DNA of 64,000 nucleotides from Plasmodiophora brassicae (GCA_036867785.1 CP145422.1:558001-622000); one strand, 5' to 3'. Counted from the stretch's first letter, positions 22,528-35,008 are shown. The notes: generated by a model not told the origin, from the sequence alone. Numbers and translations are program-made.

Positions 22528-25380
22528 CTATCTGGAACGACAGGCGGGACAGTCCCTGTTGTACCCCGGCCCGCTTTTAGCGATCTTGCCTGGCGGTTCC
22601 AGGACCGGACGGCCATTCGCGTCGGAGGCGAACAGGTGCCCACAGGAGGACACATGAAACCGGTTCGCGTGCGGTATACTGGCGCGATCAACAACAACGG
22701 GCGGATCGAACACAGACATGAGGGACGTGTCGCGGACGAGCGTCGCGACCATGGAGCTGAACAGCTCGTCCGGGTCGCTGTGCGGCACGTTCCTCATGGC
22801 CTCCAGCAGCAGCGTGGTCGTCACCCATGGTGCCGATTCGCACACTGGATTTAGGATCAGCGGGGCGATCTTGCTGATGAACGGGCGCAGATAGTCCTCG
22901 AACGACGAAGCCGATCGCGACAGCCACACCTGTTGGGCAAGCAACAGAAAGTGACACTTGTCACTGGCGGACGGGATCTTGTCGAGCTCGCTGAGAAGGA
23001 CGTTGACAAACATGTCGTCGTCCATGCCTTCTGCGTTTCGAAGACGATTCAGAGCAGCTTCAAGAGGGACGCCCTCAGCTTCTTGAAGAATCGCCGCGCC
23101 GACCCGCGCCGAAGGTTGCTGCTTCAGGCAGAGCGAGATCAGCCGGCGCGAATTGTATCGAGGCTGCCATTGACGAAGTTGCTCCACGAAGCGATCCGGG
23201 CCCAAGGACGGGTCGACCAAGGCGCCAGGGAACTCGAACAGTCGGATGCACGTTAGAATTCGGATATCCATGGCGGCCGACGAGCATGTTTCAGGCGATG
23301 GAAGCGACTGAAGCAGACGGACCAGTAAGGTGGGTGACGATATCTGAAACGGAAGTTCAGCCAGATTGGTCCAGGCGGTGTCGGACAGGTCTGCCGCTGC
23401 CACAGCGGCGCACAGGATATCCACCTGACGTTCTGGAGGGATGCCAGCGAGGATCGCAGGACGCACCATGATGTTAGCAGCGTACCCGTGCTGAAGGAAG
23501 AAGTCGATCTCCTTCTCCGAGACCGGGCTCCTGACTTCACACATGTCCAGGTAATCGTCAACAAGATTGTTGAGATGGCAGAACTTCAAGACGACGCCGA
23601 GATCCGCTGTGGTCAGCAGAGTTGTCAGCGCATGCCTCAGATTCAGGTGGGGCGACCGTCGAACAAATTCAAACAGAGGTTCGGGGTCGGCTCCATCGCC
23701 CGCCCCAGCGTAGGCGTATAACAGGCACAGGAACTGGCAGTGGCTGAGTTCACAGCGATGCTTGTCGGAAATACTTGCAGACCGCGTTTCAAGGAACTGG
23801 TCGATGATAGCGACGATGTCGTGGTCGCGCGAGGCGCGCCGACATATGCTCACCAGCTTGGGGAATTTGGCATTCGACAGGCAGTAGAAGTGGAACGCGG
23901 TTGTGAAGTCGCCAATCGCGGATAGGATGCGGTCGGCGACGAACTCAAAGAACTCTTCGACGGGTATCGAGAACGCCACAGCCAGAAGGGCGATTTGCGG
24001 AAGCGGTGGAGGAGTAGGCGACGTGGACACGTTGGCGATCAAGTCGACGATACCGCACTCGTTAATGGCTGGGAACACTTTCCAGACGGTGCTGCTGGAC
24101 CAGGTTAGGACTCGGGGATGCTCGCGTTGCAACCATGTCACAGGGTGCGTTTCCGGCGAACTAATCACAGTGAACTTGCACGGCGTGTCGAGCTTGACCG
24201 TCTGCATGATGCTCAACTCGATATTAAATTCAAGGCTCGCAATAGGAGGAGGTTCGAAGTCGACATCCGACAGCGGTAACGACACGATCTGAATCTAAAC
24301 AGAACGTTGAGTTTGTACGAGATAGGAAGGGCGCGTCACTGTGGCGAGACTGACTCGATCGGAAGAAATGCACATGACGAAGGATTTGTAGACATAGAAC
24401 GAGTCCGCTTTTGGTACGATGTGAGACGACATGGGTTGTCCTTTGAGAGACAAAGGCAGAATGTCAAGGGTTCCCCGAGCCTCCGTGTAGACTGAGAAGA
24501 CGTCTCCTCCGAGTTTGGGGACATGCTGGAGCTCGATAAGCGCTCCAGACTGGAATCGATGGATCGGGGACACCAGAATGCCGCCCTGGATGGAGTGCTC
24601 TAGCTCGACCCAGTGATACGCCCCAGACGGCTCGCGTATCAGCAACCGTTCAGGCCGGTTCACGTCCGTTCCGTCTTTAACCGGTTGTATTGACGATATG
24701 GGCACCTGCGCAGCGACCGTTTAACAGCATTGCAACGAATGGCCACAGAAGCTCACATTAATCATGACGGAATCTTGGGACGCCGTATCGATGTTGATGA
24801 AGCAGAGATTATGGGCTCGCGTCGGCATGACGATGAAATCCTCGTCATGCGATTTGCGCCACCATGTCGCCAAGCTGAATCGGCACTCGTCTTTAACGTG
24901 AATTTCGCGACGGAAAGTGGTCGACCCGCGAATCAGGTTGCGAACCGACATAATCCGAATTTGACGATCCGATGTGGACATCAGGGCGAACCGACTACCA
25001 CATGGGGAGAACTGAATCGTGTTGCACGCGGCTGGCAATGGGAAATTTCGGATAAGCGCTCGAGCACGAGCTGGCTGGAAATGCATCCACAGCTCCATGC
25101 CGGCGGAAACGAGGACAATTGTGCCGTCGCCGTACCGATGGGCAGCGACAGCGGACGGTCGGACACCATCCGCGCTGAAGAACGCCTTGAGTTCGAACAG
25201 GGACACGCCCGATTCACGCGGCATCGTCGTCGACCATCGATCGACGCTGCCATGTTCACCGGAGTCTGTTTGGGAAACCACCATTGTGACGAACGAAGTT
25301 GCGTGCGCGGTTTCGAAGGTCGCCTCAGTCTGCCCCGGCTTGAGGGCGCGTCGTCCCGCCGGCAAACAGTAGGTAGACAA
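22528..25380 (-). CDS. Propeller plus alpha-solenoid protein with C-terminal zinc-binding Cys motif (VPS/HPS-like)
   Basis: Three open stretches joined by two short introns (about 51 nt each: after SVMIN near 24.72 kb, and after RVSLAT near 24.3 kb) give about 916 aa. The N-terminal 350 residues are beta-rich with WD-like strands (NTIQFSPCGSRFALMSTSDRQ split over repeats). The remainder is helical, of the kind seen in coat and tethering proteins (LLAVAFSIPVEEFFEFVADR, AFHFYCLSNAKFPKLV). The last 45 residues contain CGHLF and end CPACRSR, a possible RING or zinc hairpin as in Vps18/Vps11-type subunits. A BLOC-2/HPS or Vps-C-like trafficking role is my inference. The exact family is unresolved. 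Confidence 0.6.
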
Positions 25381-25791
25381 ATAAAACGACGGCTACCGCC
25401 TACCCGTCCCGCGTGGCGGAGTTGTCGTCCGGGTCCGGTCAGTCCGAGTTGGCCGGGGCGGACCGCGGCAGCAGTGCACTCGACACGGAATCAGCCGATC
25501 CGACCATTTGAGTCTATTTTTTGTTTTTGGTACAGAGTGCCCCCCAGCTGACCGTTCGACGACTGATCGAGCCATACCAGTGCGTAATTGAACTGAGCAA
25601 CTACACCAAGGTTTATTATTCTTGATAGTTTATAAAGTGTTGTACGGCGCGCCTTTCATTAGTCCAGAAACAGCACAAGAAAACTGCATGGCCTCAGACG
25701 CCAGCTGGTTTGTCTTGTCTGCGATTATCCCCGCCTTATCGTTTATATCGTCCGTCTGGGTACAACGATCAGTGTGCCAACAAAGGAAGAG
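25381..25791. other. Intergenic stretch, no supported gene
   Basis: Only short frames here. It separates the start of the propeller/solenoid gene from the 3' end of the PH-ANK-FYVE gene, both on the minus strand. Confidence 0.4.
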
Positions 25792-28202
25792 TCACAAATC
25801 GGATACCGTTGGCGAGTCAGGCCGACGAGTCGACAATGCGACAGGCGGCCCTCCAGGAGACAGTTGCGTGAAAGGCTGGTCAACCTTCGACGATCGACAC
25901 TGTGGTCCCCGGGAAGACTGGTACCGTAGGCGGTTATAGCACCCATCGCACGCACGCTGTAGGGTCCCAGAGCGCTCATTGGCGCTAAAGTCAAGGTATC
26001 TGCGAGTCGAGCATAACGAGCAGACCAGTGAACCACAGTGTCTACAGTGATGCCGCCGGACAAAGAACCCAAACTTGCAGTCGCAAGACTGGCAGTTGTC
26101 CTGGCTCTTATCATCGACCTATAGCATGTGCCCGTTAGAAGAGACTTCCGATACCACATATAGAGAGCAAACCCATTCGTAGTGACGATGCCGGGAATGA
26201 GCAACGACGCGTCTGTGAGTAAACTCATTGTCGTGACCTGACTCCGCATCAGGTTCAAGTGTTTCACCAGTGCCATCAGAGCACAGCAGGTTATCTCGAG
26301 CCCCATATCGAAGCAGCAATGTCCGCATCTCAAGCGAGGTAGCAGCACGAATAGGTGACACGCCATTCCAATCAGGCAGATTAGGCGGAGCACCATAACG
26401 CAAGAGCCAACGGGCAGACCGGATACAATTGTGTGCTGCAGCTCGGTGAAGGGGGAAGCACGTATGAGGCGACGCATCGTTCTCAAGAAGGAACCCGACG
26501 ACCTTCGACAGATCACGTTCAGCAGCATGGACCAGAGGTGTCGTCCCAGTGGACATATCAGTAGAGTCGGGATGAACTCCAGAACGAATCAGAGCGAGAG
26601 CACATTCGAGTGCGGGAATGGAACCGGAAAACAACGCCGCCCAGAGCGGAGTGTGTGCCTCGGCATTGGCAAGTGTGAGAGCAGACACAGGGGCAGCAGA
26701 AGCCAACGCTTGAACGCATCCAAGATCACCATTTCGACACGCAATATGCAAACAGGAGTCCCCCCGCCCATCGAGCACGGCAACATTCGCACGTCTCTCT
26801 ATCAGGATCTCAACGCATTCCCGATGTCCTCCATAAGTCGCCATGTGGAGAGCGGTAGCCCCCTCTAAACGACAATCGTTACATTCACATGAAGACGATA
26901 TATCGCAGACAATGTACCTTCATCCGGCTCGTCAATGCAGACGCCCTCTTGAGACAGCAGTTCAGTCAGGCCAGACGGGTCGCACAGTAAAGCCATAGAG
27001 TGCAACGTCCCGCGAAGGACACGATGGATTGCACCATAGATGAATAAGTTGGAGGCAGATCGAACAGCTTGCAGGGCCGCCTCGTACAGAATCTGGACAA
27101 TTCTATTTCGCGCCCTATCCGACACTGTCGAGACAACAAACCGGCCCTCGTCAGCGTTAGACGACCCGATCTCGAACGCGAACGGCGACGTAGAATGCCT
27201 AGAAGAGACCCAGAGATACTGCATTGGAACGACTTCGCTGGCCTCAACCGTCCCGCCATTCTCAGCACCAGGTAATGCTAAGACGCATATATCCTTGAAC
27301 ACAAGGAGCCTCCGGGAATCAACAAGTCTGCCAGTAGACCATATTTTCACAGGAGCGCTGAACAGCGGATCCTCACGTCCGCCAGCCGTGGCCCTGAACT
27401 CCTCCGGCAGCGATACAGTGACTTTGCTGTCGATCCGCGAAGTGCCCCGAAACGACGCCGCAATGATTGCATCGATCCACGTCGATCTTTCCTCGTCGCT
27501 CGCAGCGCATATCCAGTACGTCCTCCTGCCGTGCAGCGGCGTCACACCAAACGAATGTTCCCGTTTGGTAATATGGTCTCCATCAACCATGACTGAACAT
27601 TCACCCAAGCCGATGATGCCGGCGGCGTGGCCGGTCGACACTTTGAGCTTCCAGTACGACATTTGGCCTAGATTGAACTGTGAGCGTCTCATCACTGCAG
27701 GGCGCAAGGTGCTTGACCTAACCGTCCAGGATAACGAAATACCTCCGCTTCCAGTTCTTAACTTTGCTGCCCCGCTTGACCAGATACCCTTCTATGGAGG
27801 AGTCGGGAAATAGATTGACGGGCGGCCCACCTTGCCGATCCAGAAGAGCAACGTGCCATCGATCGCGCTCGTGCATGGAGCCCGCGGCGAGACAGACGCT
27901 GTTTCCACACGCCGACGTGACACGAAAAGGAAACGTGTCATTATCAGACCCTTCCGCAACGACGTCGACCTTGGCCGTTGTAATATCGACGCAGATGACG
28001 GGATTCGACAGCGATTCACGATCACCAGTAGACGAGAACCCGAACAGGTGATCGCCGATAATAACCTATCACATATGTGGGCGTGCACTCGCACCCTATA
28101 CGAATTCGCGACGCTGACCAATGGCGTGCGCTTCCATCGCGCCAGTAATGGGCCGTCACCCTTTCGGCGTCGCAGAATCCCCTCCAGAACAATGTCGGCC
28201 AT
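25792..28202 (-). CDS. PH-PH-ankyrin-FYVE multidomain protein
   Basis: Five exons (28202-28119, 28065-27723, 27667-26918, 26864-26173, 26118-25792) join exactly in phase to 731 aa. A first PH-like domain opens the protein (EGILRRRKGDGPLLARWKR through ERDRWHVALLD). A second PH follows (EGYLVKRGSKVKNWKRRYF, ending EERSTWIDAIIAAS). A helical spacer leads to about five ankyrin repeats over residues 395-580 (GATALHMATYGGHRECVEIL, GDSCLHIACRNGDLGCVQAL, HTPLWAALFSGS). The end is a FYVE finger: CQSCDCKFGFFVRRHHCRHC, then GSLVC and RACDGCYNRL. The RRHHCRHCG signature is complete, so PI3P binding on endosomes is likely. The start Met 28202 lies 116 nt after the DDX47 stop. Confidence 0.85.
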
Positions 28203-28317
28203 TCCGCCGCGCGTCGCACCCAAAATGACAATGCGGCAGCTGAACCAATGTCGCTTTTGCGCACTCAACGGTCACAAGAACGTCGTTTGTCAGGACACAC
28301 AGTTTAGACAGTTCAGT

Positions 28318-29956
28318 TCATTTCTTGTGCCTCTTGAACGGCCTGCCACCGGGATTGCCCTTCCGCCCACCCTTGTTCTTCCTGCTGTCGTCAAGCTCAC
28401 GAAGCTCCTACAAAAGCAGGGTGAGCGTCGTAGACGTTGAGTCTCAATTGGGGGTCGGTTTACCATTTGGGCAATGCGCTGTGCTTCGACAACGCGGTCA
28501 AAGAGCACCATGACCTCCGCTTGTTCCGCTTGGTATTCGTTCATCTTGAAACCAATCACTGTCGAGCAACGATTAGGTGTGACCGGCGCCGGCAGTCCGG
28601 GATACTGACATTGTTCAATACGCTGGAACAATTCCACGTCGTACTGGGTGACAAGCGTAATGGCTGTTCCAGAACGACCTGCGCGTGCAGTTCTCCCGAC
28701 CCGGTGGATATAATCTTTCGAATGCGTTGGAATGTCGTAATTGATGACGTAATCCACACACGGAATATCAAGACCTCTGCAAGAAGCGACATCACTCAAA
28801 GGTACACAATACCAGTATGGAAGCAGACCTGGAGGCAACATCGGTGGCAACAAGAATCTTGCGATCGCCAGACTTGAATTTGTTCAGCGCACCGAGGCGC
28901 TTCGGTTGCGTCATTTGACCGTGCAAAGGAACAGCCGGAAACCCAAGTGCCCGAAGCATGAGAGCGATACGTGCGGTGGTTCGAACGGTGTCTGCGAAGA
29001 TAATGGCACTGCCACCCGTAAACTCGTTCAGCGCGAAAACTAAATAGCAATCCTTGTTCTTGGCAGGAATGAATTTGTACTGTTGGCAATAGTCAGAACA
29101 CTGCTAAAGCTGAGGACGGCAATGACCCACCTGCTGTACAAGACCCGTTACAGTTTGGTACTTGCTCGAAACGGAGACTTTGACAGGGTTGGACAACGAC
29201 GCTCTTTGAAGCTTGGCGACACGAGACGTCATAGTTGCCGAAAACAGCATAGTAGTACGTGTCTTGGGGATGACGCCAAGAAGTGTGTCAATCTCTTTCT
29301 CAAAGTCCATGTTGAGTAGTCGGTCAGCTTCGTCAAGCACAAGGAACTTCAGATTCGCCAGACTGAAGCCTTTCGTGTTTTGTAGGTGGTCAACAAGCCG
29401 CCCAGGCGTTGCGACGATGATATGCGGATTACGGGAAATCGCAATGGCTTGTTGGATCATGTCAATGCCACCAACAAGACAAGCAACTTTAACGCCAATC
29501 GTGCTTCCAAGGGCTTCGAACTGCTCTTGAATCTGAAATCTGAAACGTGAATCAGTAAATGACTTGTTCACGAGCGATCGTCGTCAAGGCGTACGCAAGT
29601 TCTCTTGTGGGTGCCAGGACGGCTGCGAACATCTTCTGGGGTGAAGCAAGTAGCGCTTGAAGTACTGGGATGGCGAAGGCAGCGGTTTTGCCGGATCCTG
29701 TCTCTGCCAAACCGATAACATCACGACCTGCAGAGGAGCATTTTAGAGCAGGCCCAGGGCGGTAAGCAGTGGCGCCTGAACCTTCCAGAGCATGCGGAAT
29801 TGCTTCGCACTGAATCGCTGTTGGTTTGGTGAAACCCAGTGCAGAGCACGCCTCTTGAATCTCCTTACATACACCGAGGCTGGCAAACGTCGCAGGCGTT
29901 TCCTGGTCGGCATCGCCTGGACTTTCCGGTTGCTCAACAATGTCCTGACCAGGCAT
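28318..29956 (-). CDS. DDX47: DEAD-box RNA helicase DDX47/Rrp3
   Basis: Nucleolar ATP-dependent helicase needed for 18S rRNA processing. Five introns of 51-56 nt are removed. One splits the Walker A neighbourhood ([19 protein letters not shown]), and one precedes the short C-terminal exon. All core motifs are present in order: the Q-motif region [88 protein letters not shown] and [13 protein letters not shown]. The basic tail ends KRHKK after [14 protein letters not shown]. The VLDEAD and SAT boxes are standard, so activity is expected. Confidence 0.95.
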
Positions 29957-30819
29957 GTTGTCTCAGACGCGGCAGTCCTTTGACGCCGCGGACTTCCGCG
30001 GAGTCCGTGATGTGCGAACGAAGCGCTGAGCGATAGGTAAGCAGCAACTCCTATGTAGGTACATAGCACGGTAGTCGCTTGCCGCAGGGTTGCGTAGCAG
30101 TGTCTCGCTGAAAGTACGCAAGGGATCATGTCCTGTGGATACAGGAAGACCCGATATCCCGGATGTCTGAATCCCAAACCTGTGTTCACAGAACACGGTG
30201 CCGCTGTGTATGTGTCCCGAGACTTCTATGTAATCCGGCGATGAACGACCTAGACAACCCGAACGACACGTTGCTGCCTATCGACCCGTTGGGCAACGGT
30301 GGGCAGCATTATTTGGTAGAAGCCCTTGGAGGCTGTGATGTCAGCACAAGACCTGAACGCCAGAACGCGGTCAAAGCTGCCGTAGCCTTCGATCGCGAAG
30401 TCTGCAAGTACCTGGGCTGTCGACAACGTCAGGACAGCCCGGAAGCACAACCCAGCCCACAACGAGATGTCCGAACTATTTCAGCCGAAATTGCTCACAG
30501 AACCTTGTGCCGCTAAACGCGCTTCAGCTGCGTGCACGCGCGTCCATGAAGAAGTAGAAGATCGCGCAATCGAGAAGACGTGAGGAACTCCTTCGAAACC
30601 ATGCCTGACATGAATAATGATGTGCTTAAGGCGATATCAACACCCTTGGGAGCGATGTTTAAAATCCCTGGGGTATTCAGCGCGATTGCCTTCGCTCGTC
30701 GAAACATGTTCTATCTGCTCTTATGTCGGTTTTGCTGTGGGCCCGCTGGGGTTGCATGCACCTTCGTGCACTTTCGCGAGTACGTCCATTCACCGCACTA
30801 CTGAGATCTGGTACACCTT
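29957..30819. other. Region with no confident gene
   Basis: Upstream of DDX47. A plus frame from 30241 (91 codons, MNDLDNPNDTLLPIDP...) and an overlapping minus frame (30250-30462) both look protein-like in places, but neither shows a domain or a joinable exon. I leave both unannotated. Confidence 0.35.
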
Positions 30820-31119
30820 CTAGCATCGGGCACCAATCGCCAGTTGTGCTTGAGCGTCGGCAGCACCCACGCCAATAATGCGGCGAACGTGGTAATTATC
30901 AGGCTCGCGTGTGCACCCAGGGGCATGAGCAACGCCCAGCAGAAGGGAGTTCTGTTCGCGATTGCAGGACAGGTATACGTCGTATGCCACGGTATGGAGT
31001 TGCGGATCGCTCTTAGCCCCCCATGCGTTGTCGGCACAGAGGAAGCACCCTCCCTTCCTGTGCAGCTGCGTTCGATGGGCGGACCAGCCAAGGTGCATCA
31101 TGGAGCGGTTCGCCTTCAT
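30820..31119 (-). CDS. Hypothetical protein, probably partial exon
   Basis: A 99-codon minus frame from a Met (MKANRSMMHLGWSAHRTQLH) that is also open a little upstream (VEDDGPWDTVMKAN). It contains CFLCADNAWGAKSD and VAYDVYLSCNREQN, more protein-like than the other frames here. No family is recognised. It may be one exon of a gene with short introns whose other exons I could not identify. Confidence 0.3.
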   Translation of the reverse strand: MKANRSMMHLGWSAHRTQLHRKGGCFLCADNAWGAKSDPQLHTVAYDVYLSCNREQNSLLLGVAHAPGCTREPDNYHVRRIIGVGAADAQAQLAIGARC

Positions 31120-31209
31120 GACTGTGTCCCAGGGGCCATCATCTTCTACACGAACACCGTTTTATGTCTTACACCAGTTTGAACCCGAGAATGGAACATT
31201 GAGGAACGA

Positions 31210-32854
31210 CTAGGAACGACTCGGGCCATGGCCAGTTATGCTTTGGCTAGTTATGCTTTGCCTATCACCAGCGGTAACCCGCGACCGCAGGAACAACTCC
31301 GACGAGGACGGGCCTTCGCGTCTCGGGCCTCTAGACTGCGGTGACCACGATCGAGCACGGGATCGTACAGACGCATCTTCGATGGGAGACAACCGAGACC
31401 CCGGAGACCTCATAGAAGGAGATGTAGGGCTGATCACGCGGTTCTGAAATGATGGACATTAGCTGATATATCGTAGAACGCGAGCAAGGACCGACCTTGG
31501 CTCGGATAAACAGGTAAATGAACAGCGACGCAAGGATACTCCCAACGAACTCAGGGAGTGCCAGAATCGGAATGAAAAACAGAAACGGGCTTAGAAGAGC
31601 GAAACGCTTCCCTAGGAACGAAACGAAGGTGGTTGCAAAGGCTGTTCAAAGACAGATCAGTCCAATGGAAAGGCCGTCGCAACGTTAGCACCTACAGTGT
31701 GGCACAACAGCATTGACATAAGAAAGGAAGCAGAATGAGAGCAGGTTTTGGAAGAAGAAACATGTCCCACTATTTCAAAGTGCGAAGTCAGGCACAAACG
31801 TAGACATACAAAGGTAAAGTCGTACGAAAGGGTGATCCATATTGCAATTCTGCCGGAGCCTTTCGTCGAAAGGGCGATACGGTCCCAAAGCAGCTCGAAC
31901 TCCTTGAAGCCTTCAGCGACGTTGAAGAATAGCGCAATGAACATGACGATACTGGCAGACATGATCGACAGGAGAAAATACAGGTTTACGGGACCGTCGA
32001 CTTCAGGCATTGATAAGGCGCGGCGAGCGTACACAAACCTGTATTCACCAGCACGTAATAAGAATCACGAATGGTGACATACCACAATGATTACCGTAAC
32101 GACGACGCGACAGTGGTGACAGTCGCAAGAATTAGATTTGCAGCGTTGAACTCCAGGAAGTACGCGCCGGCACAAGCCAGACTGGCTACGAAAAGGACAA
32201 GGAAAATATAGGATCGACGATTGTAACGCTCGTCTAACATCTTGTAAGCCAGGGCAGCGGTAAACAGTGGTTCTAAAGAGAGACCCAATTCAGACGATAT
32301 CGCGGAGGCAGCAACCGACCTGTACCGGCAGCGCGTACGACTTCGTAGAAATACATTGACGTTGGCGTATTAGCGCTCACATCGAGAACAACAAGATGCG
32401 ACACCGTATGACAAATGGCCAGAGGAAGAAGCTGCGAAAGAGATCGGAATGACAGCTGGCTCGGGAACGAGCTACGCCTTATCAGCCAGGCCACTCCAAT
32501 AATCGGGATGCCCAGTACAGACTACGGAATCAGGGAGTCAGATCGCTTTTCCAGGTGAATATTATCTACGACTACCTGAATGACCATGAACGTCCAAGGT
32601 ACAGGAACAGATTCCAAAGTCTTAAAACGCGAGCTATAATAAAATCCGGTTAGAAGAAACCATCCGAAGAAAACGAGACGGTTCGATTCCGTCCCGAAAC
32701 ACGATCGCCGATCAGTGACGCGACCGGCGTCATCGCCGGAGTCCGAGCTCTCCGCGCTCGGCGAATATGTTTCGTCGTCGTCGGTGGCATTGCTACTGCT
32801 GAACTTGTTCAGATCCGCTCCAGCCTGCGATGCCCCATCATGCACCAATGTCAT
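31210..32854 (-). CDS. Triose-phosphate/nucleotide-sugar transporter (TPT, DMT superfamily)
   Basis: Multi-exon membrane transporter. Exon pieces carry the family's landmarks in order. There is an acidic cytosolic N-terminus (TDDDETYSPSAESSDSGDD), then FFGWFLLTGFYYSSRFKTLE and VPVPWTFMVIQVVV. LICHTVSHLVVLDVSANTP-type helices follow, then LEPLFTAALAYKMLDERYNR, FLEFNAANLILATVTTVASS, VYARRALSMPEVDGPVNLYF and a VGAN-type block. Introns are about 50-60 nt. The last exons (GKRFALLSPFLFFIPILALP, then IYLFIRAKVG) and the Ser-rich tail are less sure, so the 3' limit is approximate. Likely a Golgi or organellar sugar-phosphate or nucleotide-sugar antiporter. Substrate cannot be read from sequence. Confidence 0.72.
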
Positions 32855-33081
32855 TTCACGAGCTCCAGGCCGTCAGGCCAAATCGAAATGCGACGTGCGC
32901 ACACCAGCGACTAAAATTACCCGCGGCGAACACTGTACCGAGACTCCGAGTGCAATACCACGGGGATCACGCCATGTCTGTGCATCCCTTGCTGCAACTG
33001 TCGCAGCTCATCACGCGAACAGCAACATCACCAAGCAATGGTAACCTCATCAGAAGGCCGTTTTGTATTTCCATACTGTAC

Positions 33082-33747
33082 TCATTGGCCCTCTTGGTCG
33101 ACTTCATCCATGTCGTGTTCCCCGATGTCGTTCCCGATTTTGACTTCGGGATGTTCTGCAGTTGGTGAACACACATTAGTACGACGTGGCGAGTGACGAT
33201 ACAAGGCGCAGTAACCTGCGTTGCTTGACGTTTGCTGCATGGCGGAGCACATTGACAGGTACAGAGAATTCAGAGCGAGGGACTCCTGCAGTGGAACAAA
33301 CCGGCACTCGCTGATGGCATCCGGTTCACAATCCAAGTCGACATCGAACTGGAGCAGAAGCCAAGGCCCAGGGAAGTCCTCGTTTCCAGACGTCGATATC
33401 GCGTGAAGCGTGACTGCGTGCGCGATCGATATCAGGAAAAGTGTCCGTTTCCTACTCGTGGCATCCCTTACCGAATGGCAGGTCGATGCTCCAACCAAGG
33501 CGCTCATCATCGCTACTCAGCCAGACCACATTCCTATCGAAGGGCGTGTTGACCACATCGCACATTGGTTGACGTTGTTCGGTCATGCGTACCGGTTCGT
33601 AACGTACAGCGATCCAGCGCCTAGATCGTCATTTCCGAGGACCATGCGGATCCCATCCTGGAACTGAATAATCTGCTCATCCAGGGCCAGAATAGGCGTC
33701 GGAGCCGCCGCTGAATCTGATCGTTCGTACAAGCGAAGCAACGGCAT
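33082..33747 (-). CDS. CLNS1A: pICln/CLNS1A methylosome chaperone
   Basis: Assembly chaperone that feeds Sm proteins to the PRMT5/SMN machinery. Introns 33534-33592, 33414-33471 and a likely in-frame 60-nt intron (after QQTSSNA, containing TACTAAT before the acceptor) leave about 162 aa. The PH-like fold is readable: a leading helix, IQFQDGIRMVLGNDDLGAGS, LYVTNRNVVWLSSDD, IDLPFVTLHAISTSG and LLLQFDVDLDCEPDAISECR, followed by FVPLQESLALNSLYLSMC. The acidic tail (GEHDMDEVDQEGQ) is typical. It is slightly shorter than animal homologues. Confidence 0.85.
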
Positions 33748-34858
33748 CTTCGAGTCGCAGTGCAGCTCCACGGACTGCGTGGTTGATAGACGGTACTTAC
33801 GGGAGGATGCGGGAATGCACGATTTTTGCATGTGATGTGGAAACGCATCGCGTACAGATGATATCTGTAATGAATAGGTGTGTATAAGAATTATGGCATT
33901 CGTTGCTGATAGCATTGTCCAAGTTGTACTGAAAGAGAGTATTCTGAAACATAACTACGCCGGAACTGGTTCTCTGTTGCAAAACCCTTCATCCATCGCA
34001 GCCTGTTGAGGTTGGAGTGATTGCTGACCAGTCACAAGTACGTCCAGGATCCATTTGGCCAGTCCGGACTTCGACGGAGCGCAAGTGTCTCTGTAGTTAC
34101 ATGGACACTCGCGGACATTTCACGGCGGACACTACAGAATCACGTGTCACTGCACTCCCATGATGCTCGAGTTCACTAGAGTAAACTGGCTGACTGAGAA
34201 GTCGACTATGCTTGACCAGAATACCGTAATGTAGAGCTCTCCATCCTCTTTTAATTGGGATACTTGACAAACAGTAATATCAATTTTTTATATCAAGTGC
34301 TGCGGCTGTACACTTGGGTACACTCGCGATGCGCCGTGTTGTTTGTAAGCGCTTTTCTCACCCTTGTCTTATTGAATTTTTATCATCGGCACGTCATAAT
34401 GTAGATCTAGACGTGCATAAGAAGATGATTTTGCTGTCTTCACAAGGCTCGCAGTACAGGCCGAGAACTTCATCGCCAAAGATAGTGTCCCACGTACACT
34501 TGCCAAGTGTCCGTACATTTCACGGCGGACACTACGTGGACACTCTGCGCACTTCGGTGCCAGCTTTTGTCTACGCAAATGTCCGATTTGGCGGTGACTA
34601 TTACGGTCGACGAATTCTGACTGTTCGATCATACCCTGGGCCCGCTAAAGTAGATACATATGGAATGGTATTCCTACTCACTCACGGCCCATCATTATAT
34701 ACAACAAGAATGACACTTAGCATGAGGCTTGCACGTCTATACGGTATTCTCCACTGAACATTCCAGATATAATACGACCGCTCGTTCCACGAACCCCTTC
34801 AATTATCCATCTACTGCAAAGCAGTCATCAGCGTAATAACGGTCATTCCCGCATCCTC
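33748..34858. other. AT-richer, repeat-bearing intergenic region
   Basis: Base composition drops in GC relative to flanking genes and contains runs such as poly-T near 34.28 kb. A 147-codon plus frame (34314-34757) has no domain and lies over repeat copies. I see no reliable gene. Confidence 0.5.
34115..34535 (+). repeat. Direct 21-bp repeat pair, 400 bp apart
   Basis: The identical 21-mer at 34115-34135 and 34515-34535 (first 20 bases ACATTTCACGGCGGACACTA) lies within longer similar context (TGGACACT and GTCC/GGAC half-sites on each side). The spacing of exactly 400 bp hints at a degraded element or a duplicated segment. Confidence 0.7.
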
Positions 34859-34876
34859 CGGTGGAAACAAATATTT

Positions 34877-35008
34877 GCATCACTCGGAAGAAATACTTGG
34901 ATCACGAGGAAGAAATTGTTGCATCAAAAGGAAGAAACAAGTGGGTCACGCGGAAAAAATGTTTGCATCATCCCGAAGAAATATGTGGATCAACGGTCAA
35001 AAATTAAT
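34877..35008 (+). repeat. Six 22-nt tandem units in the left inverted repeat
   Basis: Units share the pattern G(C/G)ATCA..CGGAAGAAA followed by a variable 4-5 nt. Six consecutive 22-nt units can be counted. The last is diverged. Confidence 0.75.

Noticed and set aside
30241-30516. Plus ORF MNDLDNPNDTLLPIDP... and its minus counterpart
   Set aside because: Both strands have similar-length frames, and neither has a family or intron structure, so I could not choose one.
34314-34757. 147-codon plus ORF in the AT-richer gap
   Set aside because: No recognisable domain, overlaps repeats, and no joinable exon.
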